Shown here one piece after another: positions 20,301-28,677 of a stretch of DNA of 64,000 nt. The position numbers and the translations under genes are program-made. The notes under the pieces were generated by a model. That model did not search any database. It was not told the DNA's origin and saw only the letters and a list, made by a program, of their open reading frames with translations. Within the stretch, counting starts at the first letter, position 1. Each line of letters starts with the position of its first letter. Where the stretch lies: NCBI RefSeq assembly GCF_001507545.1, contig NZ_LQBP01000001.1, positions 434,001 through 498,000 on the forward strand. The letters are read 5' to 3'. Source of the DNA: Ruegeria profundi. Its GTDB lineage: Bacteria > Pseudomonadota > Alphaproteobacteria > Rhodobacterales > Rhodobacteraceae.

Positions 20301-20719
20301 AGCGAGACTTGCGCATCCCGCACAATGATGCGGCGCGGACGGATTTGTCCCCTCAACAAGCCGCGCATAGAAAGGCGAGTCCGCAGGTCCGACATCTGCG
20401 CAATCTGTTGGCCTGACGCATCGCTGATTGTGACATCGGTTAGTCGCAGCCGTGGCCGCCATTCCTCGTTGACGATGAAACTGGCGTCGCCGAACCGGAA
20501 CTGAAGACCCCCAAGGCTTTCTTCCAGCCGCTGCTCGACCTTTTCGCGCACCCATTCGGGCGCGTGAAGGTTCTGGCCAAACAGGAAATACCAACCGGTA
20601 AAGGCCAAAACCCCGATAGACAGCACGGTCCAGCCAGAAAAATGCACAGCGATACGACGGCGCGACCGGCGGCGCGGAGGGGCCTCCGTCTGCGGCGCAC
20701 TTTCGTCTTCGTGCTGCAT
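17351..20719 (-). CDS. Large AsmA-like / DUF3971 (YhdP-type) envelope protein
   Basis: A protein of about 1122 residues with one N-terminal transmembrane helix (about residues 28-50, WTVLSIGVLAFTGWYFLFG) and a very long extracytoplasmic beta-rich part. This architecture matches AsmA-like proteins of the YhdP/TamB group, thought to bridge the periplasm and carry phospholipids to the outer membrane. The C-terminal 250 residues fit the AsmA_2 region (FASIDSRMRITPTEV, GFNYTLTGPLRQPKVSVNP). A glycine-rich stretch (GSGGGGGGGSG) interrupts the middle. The start is uncertain: the ATG at 20719 is preferred over a TTG 24 bases upstream. It lies divergent from bcp. Confidence 0.82.
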   Translation of the reverse strand: MQHEDESAPQTEAPPRRRSRRRIAVHFSGWTVLSIGVLAFTGWYFLFGQNLHAPEWVREKVEQRLEESLGGLQFRFGDASFIVNEEWRPRLRLTDVTISDASGQQIAQMSDLRTRLSMRGLLRGQIRPRRIIVRDAQVSLTRGQDGALSLTVGSGSTPVQEAPDLAQLIDQLDDVFLSPILSGIRSVELESLTLDYQDLRLGRAWVFDGGHVTVTRNKDELRLATGFSVLTGRDYASTIEANYASVLGSSQAEFGVSITDLPAEDIASQSLALSWLQVLKAPISGALRGSIDATTALGPLYATLNLGAGVVQPTQETKPIPFESARTYFTYEPKRQELDFNEVSVVSAWGSFQAEGKAYLEGIENGTLDSLTSQLSLSNININPADLFPVPLSLARADLDMQMKLAPFRLRLGQIMVEDANYQLLGSGNLIGEANGWVADLDAHLDGMNADELLNYWPERLAPKPRIWVETNLYEGRVSDVDFALRFRPDSKPDIYLDFGFEDAKIRFAKTLPPLEYAQGQASLINRRFTATAEAGVVFADEGGAIDASGTSFIIPDTGIKEDSPSITRITAKGTTTAALSLLDRPPLELLTKANLPVNVAEGHVGLSGTLFLPLKKKLKFEETQFHFLGEIDDVQSDRLVPGFSVAADRLEVTGNETEVAVSGDGVFGDVPIQATWRQPIGGTEPQRSEVTGQIELSPRLMTELKAGLPQGMLTGQGTADIALEIGAGTPPKLTASSDLAGVSLAIPELGWRKGPGSTGTMKVEATLDENLRVDELVLDAAGLRTSASISFDDGGFDRVQFSSFDLGDWLAVPAELVNSGGAVPDIRVLGGVMNLARATFGSGGGGGGGSGAGPRLDVALDRLQVTETVALTGFNGAFQTSGGVNGAFTAAVNGGAPVRGQVTPREGRSAVTLRSEDAGAVLRSAGMITQARGGDLDLQLEPVAGPGNYDVILNISNTRIKDAPAMAALLNAISLVGLLDEMAGQGIFFASIDSRMRITPTEVKVLSGSAVGPSMGLSFDGTIDTVAGVLDLRGAISPIYLVNAIGSVFTRKGEGVIGFNYTLTGPLRQPKVSVNPLSGLAPLFLRNLLRAPAPTVSDGPNAQPIKPDEPKRTFGSSAEER

Positions 20720-20802
20720 CAATTTTCCATCCACGTCTTTCAACCCGCTCGCAGCGCCCTATGATGACGGGCAGCCCTTAGAAAACTTTAACGGAGTTTC
20801 CA

Positions 20803-21264
20803 ATGCCCGACGTTTCAGACATCGCCCCGGATTTCACTTTGCCCCGCGACGGCGGCGGTGAGGTCAGCTTGTCAGCCATGCGCGGCGGCGTTGTTGTTCT
20901 GTTTTTCTATCCCCGCGATGATACGCCGGGCTGCACCAAGGAATCCATCGGTTTCTCGGAACAACTTCAAGCCTTTGCTGATGCGGGCGCTCACGTTTTC
21001 GGGATTTCGCGGGACAGCGTTGCCAAGCACGACAAGTTCGTTGCCAAGCACAACCTGACCACGCCTTTGCTGTCAGACGAAGGTTCAACCGTTTGTGAAG
21101 ACTACGGTGTTTGGGTCGAGAAAAACATGTACGGCAAAAAGTCTATGGGGATCGAGCGTTCGACCTTCATCATCGACGCCGAAGGCAAGATCGCCAAGGT
21201 TTGGCGCAAGGTCAAAGTACCCGGCCACGTGGATGAGGTGCTGGAAGCCGTGCGCGCGATGTGA
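20803..21264 (+). CDS. bcp: Thioredoxin-dependent thiol peroxidase (Bcp/PrxQ)
   Basis: Peroxiredoxin of 153 residues that reduces hydroperoxides at the expense of thioredoxin. The peroxidatic cysteine is in FYPRDDTPGCTKES; the usual resolving cysteine five residues on, present in the two-Cys PrxQ form, is replaced here (the stretch reads TPGCTKESIGF), so this is the one-Cys-like variant. AGVFGIS-type and RSTFIID segments complete the fold. CGGAG precedes the ATG. The DUF455 ferritin-like gene follows after 64 bases on the same strand, a pairing consistent with an oxidative-stress role for both. Confidence 0.93.
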   Translation: MPDVSDIAPDFTLPRDGGGEVSLSAMRGGVVVLFFYPRDDTPGCTKESIGFSEQLQAFADAGAHVFGISRDSVAKHDKFVAKHNLTTPLLSDEGSTVCEDYGVWVEKNMYGKKSMGIERSTFIIDAEGKIAKVWRKVKVPGHVDEVLEAVRAM

Positions 21265-21328
21265 ACGCTCTCGACCGCGGTCGCCAACCGGTCTAAGACC
21301 CGCGCAACTCAACAGGCGGAGATACCCG

Positions 21329-22165
21329 GTGTCCAAGACGTTAACTCAGATGGCGACCGAAATTCTGACCACGGCGGATGGGCGGGAAAAAACCGCCCTT
21401 TCCAAGCGCCACGCCGCAACATGGTTTGCCGCGCGCAAGGGTGAGTCACCCGCAATTGAAATCGGCACAGCGACACCTCCGTTGCAGCCTGCCCGCCCCG
21501 AGCGGCCCGAGCTTCTTTCTCCGCGCGAAGTTCCCAAACGCAAGCCCGGCTCCGAGGCTGGCCGCATCGCCTTGCTGCACGCAGTGGCGCATATCGAGTT
21601 GAACGCCGTCGACCTGCACTGGGACATCATCGCCCGGTTCGGGCACGTGCCCATGCCGATCGGGTTTTATGATGATTGGGTTAAATGCGCCGAGGAAGAG
21701 TCACGCCATTTCGAGATGGTCTGCGACTGCCTTGAAAACATGGGCAGTTATTATGGTGCCCTGCCCGCCCATGCCGGCATGTGGCGCGCGGCAGAGGACA
21801 CCGCCGACGATCTGATGGGCCGTTTGGCTGTCGTTCCCATGGTGCTTGAGGCGCGCGGGTTGGATGTGACACCCGGCATGATCAACATCTTCCGAAAGGC
21901 CAAGGACGAACAGGCCATCGCCGCGCTGGAAGTGATCTACGCCGAAGAGGTCGGGCATGTGGCCTATGGCTCGAAATGGTTTCACTTCTTGTGCGGGCGT
22001 GAAAATGCCGATCCCAAAGACGTGTTTCACCAATTGGTCCGGCGTTATTTCCACGGCGTTCTCAAACCTCCTTTCAATGAGGAGAAACGCGCCGAAGCCG
22101 GACTACCGCCTGACTTTTACTGGCCACTGACCGAGGATCTGCCGGCGCCCGGCAGCGCGGATTAG
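21329..22165 (+). CDS. DUF455 ferritin-like protein
   Basis: A 278-residue helical protein of the DUF455 family, which has a ferritin-like four-helix bundle. Probable metal ligands are visible in HAVAHIELNAVDLHWD (Glu and His), EEESRHFEMV (Glu and two residues on a His), and the later EVIYAEEVGHVAYG with EExxH. That pattern of two ExxH pairs is a di-iron site. The GTG at 21329 is taken as start, preceded by GGCGGAG at good spacing. It follows bcp closely and is likely in its operon. The reaction is unknown; iron or peroxide handling is an inference. No close functional relative has been recalled. Confidence 0.87.
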   Translation: MSKTLTQMATEILTTADGREKTALSKRHAATWFAARKGESPAIEIGTATPPLQPARPERPELLSPREVPKRKPGSEAGRIALLHAVAHIELNAVDLHWDIIARFGHVPMPIGFYDDWVKCAEEESRHFEMVCDCLENMGSYYGALPAHAGMWRAAEDTADDLMGRLAVVPMVLEARGLDVTPGMINIFRKAKDEQAIAALEVIYAEEVGHVAYGSKWFHFLCGRENADPKDVFHQLVRRYFHGVLKPPFNEEKRAEAGLPPDFYWPLTEDLPAPGSAD

Positions 22166-22343
22166 GTTTGCTCAAATCAGTGTTTTCGGCAATTTCCCGC
22201 CGAGAATTGGCGGGAAAAAGATGGTTTTAAGGGTGAACAGGTTAACAAACTTGCCCTAATCCAGTGCGCCATTTATGCAATGCGCCAAGGGACGGCGGAC
22301 GCTCACGACCGGTCCCGATCATGGGGATGAGAGGTATAGACGC

Positions 22344-23669
22344 GTGCGAACCCGTCTGGCAATAAAACTACACTCACTGTTCGAACGGTATTTCCCGGAG
22401 CGCCGGGTCTTTCTGAAATCTGATAACGATACGCGGTTTATCCGGCTCAGCTCGGAAACGCAGGTGGCCGCCGTTGCCGGGGTGTCCGTAATCATAGGAT
22501 GGACGGCCGTCGCGACAGCGATCCTGTTGATGGACAGCATCGGATCAGGCAATTTCCGCGAGCAGGCCAAACGGGATCAGGCAACCTATCAAGAGCGTCT
22601 GAACGTCCTGTCCGCCGAACGCGACGCCCGCGCGATTGAAGCGCTTGCCGCGCATGACCGGTTCAACGCAGCGCTTGAGCAGATATCAGCGATGCAATCC
22701 GAGCTTTTGGCGTCGGAAAACCGCCGCCGTGAGCTTGAAACCGGTATCGAGGTCATTCAGACCACCCTGCGCGCCACAATGAAGCAGCGCGAAGAGGCTC
22801 GCGCTGAGCTGGCCAGCCTGCAGGCAGAAGCCGGCGAGAGCGATACGTACGTGACCGCCTTGGCCGCGCCCGAACAGATGACCTTCATGACTGAGGCGCT
22901 GGCTCGCACCGCGCAGGAACGCGATCAGATCGCCTCAGACGCACAAAACGCGCTGGAACAGCGTGAAGAACTAGAGCTGGAAATCCAGCTGATGCAGGAA
23001 CGCAGCGACGAGATTTTCCGCCAGCTGGAAGAGGCGATGGTGATTTCGGTTGAGCCTCTGGACAAGATGTTCCGCCAGGCCGGCATGCCTACGGACCGCA
23101 TCATCGAAGAGATCCGCCGCGGGTACAGCGGCATGGGCGGCCCCCTGACACCCATTTCGTTCAGCACGCGCGGCGGGGAACTGACGCCGGACGAAATCCG
23201 CGCCAACGTGCTTCTGCAACAGATGGATCAGCTTAACCTGTACCGCATCGCCGCCGAAAAAGCCCCCTTTGCCAGCCCTGTGCACGCAGCTGTCCGTTAC
23301 ACCAGCGGATTCGGAAAGCGGCGCGATCCCAAAACGGGTGGTCGGCGCATGCATAACGGCGCAGATTTCGCTGGCGCGCATGGCACCGATATCTTTGCGA
23401 CGGCTGACGGAGTGGTCACCCAGGCAGGCTGGCAATCCGGTTTTGGACGCTTGGTGAAAATCAAACACGCCTTTGGAATTGAGACGCTTTACGCTCATAA
23501 TACCAAGATCCGCGTAAAGGTTGGTCAAAGGGTCTCGCGCGGGGATCATATTGCTGATATGGGTAGCACTGGACGGTCTACCGGAACGCATTTGCACTAT
23601 GAAGTGCGCGTTAATGGAAAACCTGTTAACCCAATGACTTACATCAAGGCTGCGAGAAATGTTTTCTAA
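22344..23669 (+). CDS. M23 (LytM) metallopeptidase, membrane-anchored with coiled coil
   Basis: Cell-wall peptidase of 441 residues. An N-terminal transmembrane helix (about 40-65, AAVAGVSVIIGWTAVATAILL) is followed by a long periplasmic coiled coil (about 70-245) and the C-terminal LytM domain (about 320-430) with the zinc ligands in HNGADFAG and HLHYEVRV plus the YAHNTK segment. The domain is complete, so it may be an active endopeptidase. The GTG at 22344 is preferred as start. The last 11 bases overlap the bactofilin gene; M23 peptidase-bactofilin pairs shape cells in several proteobacteria (the CcmA/Csd1-like pair of Helicobacter), so a morphology role is likely. Confidence 0.9.
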   Translation: MRTRLAIKLHSLFERYFPERRVFLKSDNDTRFIRLSSETQVAAVAGVSVIIGWTAVATAILLMDSIGSGNFREQAKRDQATYQERLNVLSAERDARAIEALAAHDRFNAALEQISAMQSELLASENRRRELETGIEVIQTTLRATMKQREEARAELASLQAEAGESDTYVTALAAPEQMTFMTEALARTAQERDQIASDAQNALEQREELELEIQLMQERSDEIFRQLEEAMVISVEPLDKMFRQAGMPTDRIIEEIRRGYSGMGGPLTPISFSTRGGELTPDEIRANVLLQQMDQLNLYRIAAEKAPFASPVHAAVRYTSGFGKRRDPKTGGRRMHNGADFAGAHGTDIFATADGVVTQAGWQSGFGRLVKIKHAFGIETLYAHNTKIRVKVGQRVSRGDHIADMGSTGRSTGTHLHYEVRVNGKPVNPMTYIKAARNVF

Positions 23670-24159
23670 AAGCAAAATCAACGAGCCCGCGTCCAACGCC
23701 CAAGAGGCGGCGAAACCCGCGGCACCGGCGAAACCGGCGGCACCTGCACCCGCAGAAAACAAGGCCAGTACCGCGCCAAAGCCCAAGCCTCCGGCATCAG
23801 TTCTGTCGTCTGACCTGCACATCACCGGCAACCTCAAGACATCGGGCGACATTCAGGTCGAAGGTACCGTAGAGGGCGACATCCGCGCGCATCTGCTGAC
23901 TATCGGCGAAACGGCGACCATCAAGGGTGAAGTCACCGCAGACGACGTCGTCGTGAACGGCCGCATCGTAGGCCGTGTGCGGGGCTTGAAAGTACGCCTA
24001 ACGTCAACTGCGCGGGTCGAGGGCGACATTATCCACAAGACCATTGCCATCGAAAGCGGCGCGCATTTCGAAGGCTCGGTGCAGCGTCAGGACGATCCAC
24101 TGAACCCTGGCCGCAGCGCAAAGCCGGGTGCAAACCCCGCGGCTGAGGTCAAACAGTAA
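23659..24159 (+). CDS. Bactofilin (polymer-forming cytoskeletal protein)
   Basis: A 166-residue bactofilin: a disordered, Ala/Pro/Lys-rich N-terminal tail (1-48), then a right-handed beta-helix domain (about 52-150) built from short repeats such as SSDLHITGNLKTSGDIQVEG, EGDIRAHLLTIGE and VVVNGRIVGRVRG, and a short tail. Bactofilins form nucleotide-free filaments at the membrane and recruit wall-modifying enzymes. It overlaps the upstream M23 peptidase gene by 11 bases, which indicates translational coupling and a shared task. A terminator follows. Confidence 0.95.
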   Translation: MFSKSKINEPASNAQEAAKPAAPAKPAAPAPAENKASTAPKPKPPASVLSSDLHITGNLKTSGDIQVEGTVEGDIRAHLLTIGETATIKGEVTADDVVVNGRIVGRVRGLKVRLTSTARVEGDIIHKTIAIESGAHFEGSVQRQDDPLNPGRSAKPGANPAAEVKQ

Positions 24160-24186
24160 CACTCTGCCTGTTGCAGAACGATTGAG

Positions 24187-24214
24187 CGCCGCAGGTTGCC
24201 CTGCGGCGTTTTTC
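24187..24214 (+). terminator. Rho-independent terminator after the bactofilin gene
   Basis: CGCCGCAGG (24187-24195), loop TTGC, CCTGCGGCG (24200-24208), then a TTTTTCTTT run. Perfect 9-bp stem; ends the M23-bactofilin transcript. Confidence 0.9.
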
Positions 24215-24255
24215 TTTGCTCTTGCTGAACGAAAAGGTCGGTATAAAGTCTCTCT

Positions 24256-25065
24256 ATGCTGATCTTTTTCTCTGTCCTGCTGCTGATTGTCGGCTTCTTC
24301 CTGTACCGCCATTGGTCAAAATCCCAAGCTCGGCAACGGCTGCTTTCGACATCACTGACCGACCATCAGCGCAAGGTTATCGAACAGCAAGTCCCGCTGA
24401 TCCGCCGACTGCCCTCTGACCTGCGCGCCAAGCTTGATGGCAAGGTAAACCTGTTTCTGGATCAGGTCCGCTTTTTTGGGTGCGATGGGCTTGAGGTCAC
24501 CGAAGAGATGGAGCTTGCCATCGCTGCGCAAGCCAGCCTGCTGCTGGTCAACAGTGACCAATGGTACGATCATCTGACCACCATCCTGATCTACCCAAAT
24601 GCGTTTAAGTCGCGGCAACGCAGGCAGGACGGCTATGTCGTGAGCGAAAAAGAAATCGTTCGCACCGGCGAAAGCTGGGATCGCGGACCCGTGATTCTAT
24701 CCTGGTCACACAGCCGCAAAGGCGCGGCAAATGACCATGACGGCCAGAACGTCGTTTTGCACGAGTTTGCACATCAGGTCGACGACATGTCCGGCGGAAC
24801 CAATGGCGTTCCGATCCTGAGCGACGGGCAAAGCTTTGCAGAGTGGGAACGCGTGTTTCTGACTGCCTATGACGCCCATGTAAACGCGGTCGAGCATGGC
24901 AGGCATACCGTCATTGACCCTTACGGAGCGGTAGGCCACGAAGAATTTTTTGCCGTTTCGGTCGAGGTCTTCTTTGAACAGCCAAAACAGTTGAAAGCTG
25001 CTGTGCCCGATGTCTATGCACAGCTTTCCAAACTGTTTCGACTCGACCCCGTCAGCTGGAATTAA
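24256..25065 (+). CDS. mtfA: MtfA-like zinc peptidase (M90 family)
   Basis: Zinc peptidase of 269 residues related to MtfA, which in E. coli binds the repressor Mlc and thereby influences glucose uptake. An N-terminal transmembrane segment (about 2-18) precedes the catalytic domain with the HEFAHQVDD motif (HExxH type) and the downstream Glu-rich segment GHEEFFAVSVEVFFEQP that supplies the third ligand. E. coli MtfA lacks such a leading helix, so the membrane anchor is typical of the longer alphaproteobacterial form. It stands alone between a terminator and the aquaporin gene. Confidence 0.87.
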   Translation: MLIFFSVLLLIVGFFLYRHWSKSQARQRLLSTSLTDHQRKVIEQQVPLIRRLPSDLRAKLDGKVNLFLDQVRFFGCDGLEVTEEMELAIAAQASLLLVNSDQWYDHLTTILIYPNAFKSRQRRQDGYVVSEKEIVRTGESWDRGPVILSWSHSRKGAANDHDGQNVVLHEFAHQVDDMSGGTNGVPILSDGQSFAEWERVFLTAYDAHVNAVEHGRHTVIDPYGAVGHEEFFAVSVEVFFEQPKQLKAAVPDVYAQLSKLFRLDPVSWN

Positions 25066-25154
25066 GCCGGTTCAATCTGTGTAGTTTTGCAAGTAGCTAT
25101 CAAATAGTAATAAATGAATTATAGTGAAACCCGTTGTTTTCGGGAGGACTTTTC

Positions 25155-25841
25155 ATGTTTCCAAAACTTATGGCCGAGTTTTTCGGTACGTTCTGGTTGG
25201 TACTCGGCGGCTGCGGGAGTGCAGTATTAGCGGCAGGCGTTGCTGATGTTGGCATCGGATGGCTGGGTGTTTCCTTTGCCTTTGGACTGACCGTTTTGAC
25301 GATGGCTTATGCTGTCGGGCATATCTCGGGCGGACATTTCAACCCGGCAGTCAGCCTCGGCCTGATGATAGGCGGCAGGTTCCCGGCAAGCGAACTGATT
25401 CCCTATTGGATCGCACAAGTAATCGGCGCGATTGCTGCCGCCGCAGTGCTATACCTGATCGTGAGTGGCGCGCCAGGCTTTGAGGGCGTCGGCAGTTTTG
25501 CCACAAACGGATACGGCGAGGCTTCACCCGAGGGATATTCGCTGACTTCGGCGCTGGTGATCGAGATCGTGATGACCGCATTCTTCGTCGTGGTCATTCT
25601 TGGCGCAACATCCAATTTTGCACCCGAAGGGTTTGCTCCGATCGCTATTGGGCTGTGCCTTACGCTGATCCACCTGATTTCCATCCCTGTAACGAACACA
25701 TCAGTAAATCCCGCGCGTTCGACTGGTGTGGCTCTATTTGCTGATGGACCAGCTTTGGCGCAGCTTTGGCTGTTCTGGGTTGCCCCATTAGTCGGTGCCG
25801 CTATTGGTGCGCTTATCTGGCAAGCGATGGGCGACGACTAA
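25155..25841 (+). CDS. aqpZ: Aquaporin Z
   Basis: Six-helix water channel of 228 residues in the inner membrane. Both half-helix motifs are intact: HFNPAVSLG near residue 62 and SVNPARSTG near residue 185. Arg follows the second NPA, as in water-selective aquaporins, and a His in the LIHLISIPV segment of helix 5 fits the selectivity filter, both pointing to a water rather than glycerol channel. The ATG at 25155 is chosen since GGGAGGA stands six bases before it; the frame begins further upstream. A terminator follows. Confidence 0.93.
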   Translation: MFPKLMAEFFGTFWLVLGGCGSAVLAAGVADVGIGWLGVSFAFGLTVLTMAYAVGHISGGHFNPAVSLGLMIGGRFPASELIPYWIAQVIGAIAAAAVLYLIVSGAPGFEGVGSFATNGYGEASPEGYSLTSALVIEIVMTAFFVVVILGATSNFAPEGFAPIAIGLCLTLIHLISIPVTNTSVNPARSTGVALFADGPALAQLWLFWVAPLVGAAIGALIWQAMGDD

Positions 25842-25855
25842 ACAATTGCAAGAGG

Positions 25856-25888
25856 AAAGCCCCGCAGCGATCAACTCCGGGGCTTTTC
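25856..25888. terminator. Bidirectional terminator between aqpZ and the cyclophilin pair
   Basis: AAAGCCCCG (25856-25864) pairs with CGGGGCTTT (25878-25886), followed by T-rich sequence on the plus strand; on the minus strand the stem is followed by TTTCCTCTT. It lies between the convergent stops at 25841 and 25892. Confidence 0.82.
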
Positions 25889-25891
25889 TAT

Positions 25892-26440
25892 TCATTCAGT
25901 TACGGTAACCGTTTTCATCACATCGGGCTGACCAATCACAGCACCGTTGGGTCCGTCGCCCCGCTTGATCATATCAACCACATCCATGCCGTCAGTAACC
26001 TGCCCAACAACCGTGTACTGGCCGTTCAGGAATGGACCCGGTTCAAACATGATGAAGAATTGCGAGTTCGCACTGTCCGGGTCCTGCGCCCGCGCCATGC
26101 CCACCACACCGCGGTCATAGTTGAAGTCCGAGAATTCGGCTGGCAAATCGGGTCGATCCGACCCGCCGGTGCCCGCCCGGCGCATGTCGCCTCCGATGCG
26201 ACCAAACTCAACATCCCCGGTCTGCGCCATGAAACCGTCGATCACGCGGTGGAACACGACGCCATCATACTTGCCCTCGGCGGCGAGGGTGCTGATCTGT
26301 TCAACATGCTTCGGGGCGAGATCTTCGAATAGATCGACGGTGACCGTCCCATTGGCTCCCTCACCTTCGATCTCGATCTGTAGGCCTGTAGCCAGCGCGG
26401 GACTGGCCAGCAGGACAAATGCTGCGGCCAGTTTATACAT
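25892..26440 (-). CDS. Periplasmic cyclophilin-type peptidylprolyl isomerase
   Basis: Cyclophilin of 182 residues that speeds cis-trans isomerisation of proline peptide bonds. An N-terminal signal peptide (about 1-17, VLLASPALA) directs it to the periplasm. Active-site motifs are VVFHRVIDGFMAQTGD (with the catalytic Arg) and NSQFFIMF, and later GQYTVVGQVTDGMDVVD. Its ATG overlaps the stop of the neighbouring upstream cyclophilin gene by eight bases, so the secreted and cytosolic copies are co-translated; they probably arose by tandem duplication. Confidence 0.93.
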   Translation of the reverse strand: MYKLAAAFVLLASPALATGLQIEIEGEGANGTVTVDLFEDLAPKHVEQISTLAAEGKYDGVVFHRVIDGFMAQTGDVEFGRIGGDMRRAGTGGSDRPDLPAEFSDFNYDRGVVGMARAQDPDSANSQFFIMFEPGPFLNGQYTVVGQVTDGMDVVDMIKRGDGPNGAVIGQPDVMKTVTVTE

Positions 26441-26939
26441 CTGCTGCCACCTTGACGCTGATCATGCGGTCCGGGTTCGCAGGCGGCTCACCACGTACGA
26501 TAGCGTCCACATGCTCCATTCCGTCGATCACACGGCCGTAAACGGTGTATTGGCCGTTCAGGAAGTGATTGTCCTTGAAGTTGATGAAGAATTGCGAGTT
26601 CGCCGAGTCTGGGTTCTGCGACCGCGCCGCGCCCAGAGTTCCGCGATCATGCGGAAGCTTTGAGAACTCTGCCGGTACGTTGGGCAGCGACGAGCCGCCA
26701 GTTCCCGCCATGCGAATGTTGAACCCGTCTTCCATATCGCCGTGCTGCACGTCACCAGTCTGCGCCATAAAACCATCGATCACACGGTGGAAAGCCACGT
26801 TGTCATATTCACCGCCGCGCGCCAGTTCCTTCATCCGGGCACTGTGCTGCGGTGCCACGTCGGGCAGCAGTTCAATGACGACCTTGCCATCTTTCAGTTC
26901 GATGATGATGGTGTTTTCGGGATCCTTGATCTCGGCCAT
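26433..26939 (-). CDS. ppiB: Cytoplasmic cyclophilin-type peptidylprolyl isomerase
   Basis: Cyclophilin of 168 residues without a signal peptide. Motifs are VAFHRVIDGFMAQTGD, GTLGAARSQNPDSANSQFFIN and FLNGQYTVYGRVIDGMEHVD, the same active-site set as the overlapping secreted paralogue. It is the promoter-proximal gene of the two-gene unit; the stop lies within the start region of the next gene. The symbol follows the usual name for cytosolic cyclophilin B. Confidence 0.92.
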   Translation of the reverse strand: MAEIKDPENTIIIELKDGKVVIELLPDVAPQHSARMKELARGGEYDNVAFHRVIDGFMAQTGDVQHGDMEDGFNIRMAGTGGSSLPNVPAEFSKLPHDRGTLGAARSQNPDSANSQFFINFKDNHFLNGQYTVYGRVIDGMEHVDAIVRGEPPANPDRMISVKVAADV

Positions 26940-27073
26940 GTGGCCCTCCTGTCGTTTGTCTTGCGCATTTACCTATTCGCCATGCGCCTGAATGCCAAGT
27001 GACGCATTGACCTGAGGACAAAATGCAGGAAAAGAACCGCCTAAATCTGTTTCAAAATACCAAGGATTGCGCG

Positions 27074-28264
27074 ATGGGCTGGAAAACTCTTGACGATATG
27101 GACCTGAACGGCAAACGCGTGCTGACACGTGTGGATATCAACGTACCGGTCGCTGACGGGGTGGTGACGGACGATACCCGCATTCAGCGCATCGTGCCGA
27201 CTGTTCGCGATGTTCTTGCAGCTGGCGGGAAGCCAATCCTGTTGGCTCATTTCGGTCGTCCCGGGGGCGAACGGAAAATGGACCTGTCATTGCAGCAATT
27301 GGTTCCTGCTCTTGAAACCGCCTTTGGTGCCGCTGTCCGTTTCGCCCCCGATTGCGTCGGTGCCGAGGCTGAACAGGCCGCGGACGCACTGCCATCGGGT
27401 CAGGTTCTGCTGTTGGAAAACACGCGTTTTCACGCAGCTGAAACGAAGAATGACGCCGAATTGGCCGCAGGTATGGCCAAGCTTGGTGAGGTTTACTGCA
27501 ACGATGCCTTCTCGGCCGCGCATCGCGCCCACAGCTCGACCGAGGCTATCGCCCGCCTGCTGCCCTCCTGCGCGGGTCGTTTGATGCAGGCCGAGCTTGA
27601 GGCGCTGGAGGGTGCTTTGGGTGATCCCAAGCGGCCCGTGACTGCCGTGGTTGGTGGGGCAAAAGTGTCGACTAAGCTGGAACTGCTGGGCAACCTGATC
27701 AACAAGGTGGATTTTCTGGTGATCGGCGGCGGTATGGCGAACACTTTCCTCGTCGCAAAGGGGTTGAATGTCGGCAAGTCGCTGGCCGAAACCGCGATGA
27801 AAGACACCGCAGCTGAAATTCTGGCCAAAGCCGAAAGCGCGGGCTGCACGATTGTCCTGCCTTCGGACGTGGTTGTTGCCGCAGAGTTTGCAGCCAACGC
27901 GGCGCACGAAGTGCTGCCTGCCAATCAATGCACCGATGACGGCATGATCCTTGATGCCGGTCCCGAAAGTGTCGCAGCCATCTCGGACATCTTTGCCAAA
28001 AGCCGGACCCTGATCTGGAATGGCCCGTTGGGTGCTTTTGAGATCGTACCGTTCAACGCCGCGACTGATGCCGCAGCGCTAAAGGCGGCGGAGCTTACCC
28101 GCGCGGGCAATTTGGTGTCCGTCGCAGGCGGGGGCGATACCGTGGCCGCGCTGAATGCGTCCGGTGCGGCAGCAGATTTCTCTTACATCTCAACAGCAGG
28201 TGGCGCATTTCTTGAGTGGATGGAGGGCAAAACCCTGCCGGGCGTCGCCGCGCTGGAAGGTTAA
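27074..28264 (+). CDS. pgk: Phosphoglycerate kinase
   Basis: Glycolytic kinase interconverting 1,3-bisphosphoglycerate and 3-phosphoglycerate with ATP, cytosolic. At 396 residues it has normal length. Motifs: [13 protein letters not shown] at the start, [43 protein letters not shown], and the C-terminal nucleotide loop [17 protein letters not shown] stands seven bases before the chosen ATG; the frame is open for 51 bases upstream but without a site. No gap or tpi gene is adjacent in the window. Confidence 0.97.
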   Translation: MGWKTLDDMDLNGKRVLTRVDINVPVADGVVTDDTRIQRIVPTVRDVLAAGGKPILLAHFGRPGGERKMDLSLQQLVPALETAFGAAVRFAPDCVGAEAEQAADALPSGQVLLLENTRFHAAETKNDAELAAGMAKLGEVYCNDAFSAAHRAHSSTEAIARLLPSCAGRLMQAELEALEGALGDPKRPVTAVVGGAKVSTKLELLGNLINKVDFLVIGGGMANTFLVAKGLNVGKSLAETAMKDTAAEILAKAESAGCTIVLPSDVVVAAEFAANAAHEVLPANQCTDDGMILDAGPESVAAISDIFAKSRTLIWNGPLGAFEIVPFNAATDAAALKAAELTRAGNLVSVAGGGDTVAALNASGAAADFSYISTAGGAFLEWMEGKTLPGVAALEG

Positions 28265-28332
28265 TCATCTGGTCAATTTTGGGCAAATGGCACTGCTCAT
28301 GGTAGGATCGCCGTCCAAGCGGAGATTTTGCC

Positions 28333-28677
28333 ATGAGAGGCCTTGCATTTCTGATAGCTGCCTTGCTTCCACCGTCTGCTGTCGCGCAATCCAGTTGCAA
28401 TGGCCAAACCCAGTTCGACCTCAATTTCTGCGCCAAGGAAAAGTGGGAGATCGCGGACCGTGAACTCAACCGCATCTGGGGCGAAGTCAAACCTTTGGCA
28501 GACGCGCGCGGTGACGGACAAGCCCTGCTGGAGCAGCAGCGCGCGTGGTTGAAAACACGGGATGCGACCTGCGAGCCCAACCTATCGGCAGGTGGCAGCG
28601 CAGACGCGATGTTCTACTGGAGCTGCATGGAAGAACAGACGCTGGCGCGAAACGAGGTTCTGAAAACGTGGCAGTGA
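28333..28677 (+). CDS. LprI/DUF1311 family lysozyme-inhibitor-like protein
   Basis: Secreted protein of 114 residues: a signal peptide (about 1-18, ending SAVA) and a helical DUF1311 domain with four conserved cysteines (in SSCNGQTQFDLNFCAKE, RDATCEPN, YWSCMEEQT), which likely form disulfides. The family takes its name from M. tuberculosis LprI, which inhibits lysozyme, but most members are uncharacterised. The protein is not lipidated by sequence, since no lipobox is seen. Placed alone after pgk; GGAG lies about ten bases before the ATG. Confidence 0.8.
   Translation: MRGLAFLIAALLPPSAVAQSSCNGQTQFDLNFCAKEKWEIADRELNRIWGEVKPLADARGDGQALLEQQRAWLKTRDATCEPNLSAGGSADAMFYWSCMEEQTLARNEVLKTWQ

Noticed and set aside
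22193-22217. Hairpin TTTCCCGCC/GGCGGGAAA after the DUF455 gene as terminator
   Set aside because: A-run instead of T-run follows on the plus strand and no T-run on the minus strand; left out of the features.
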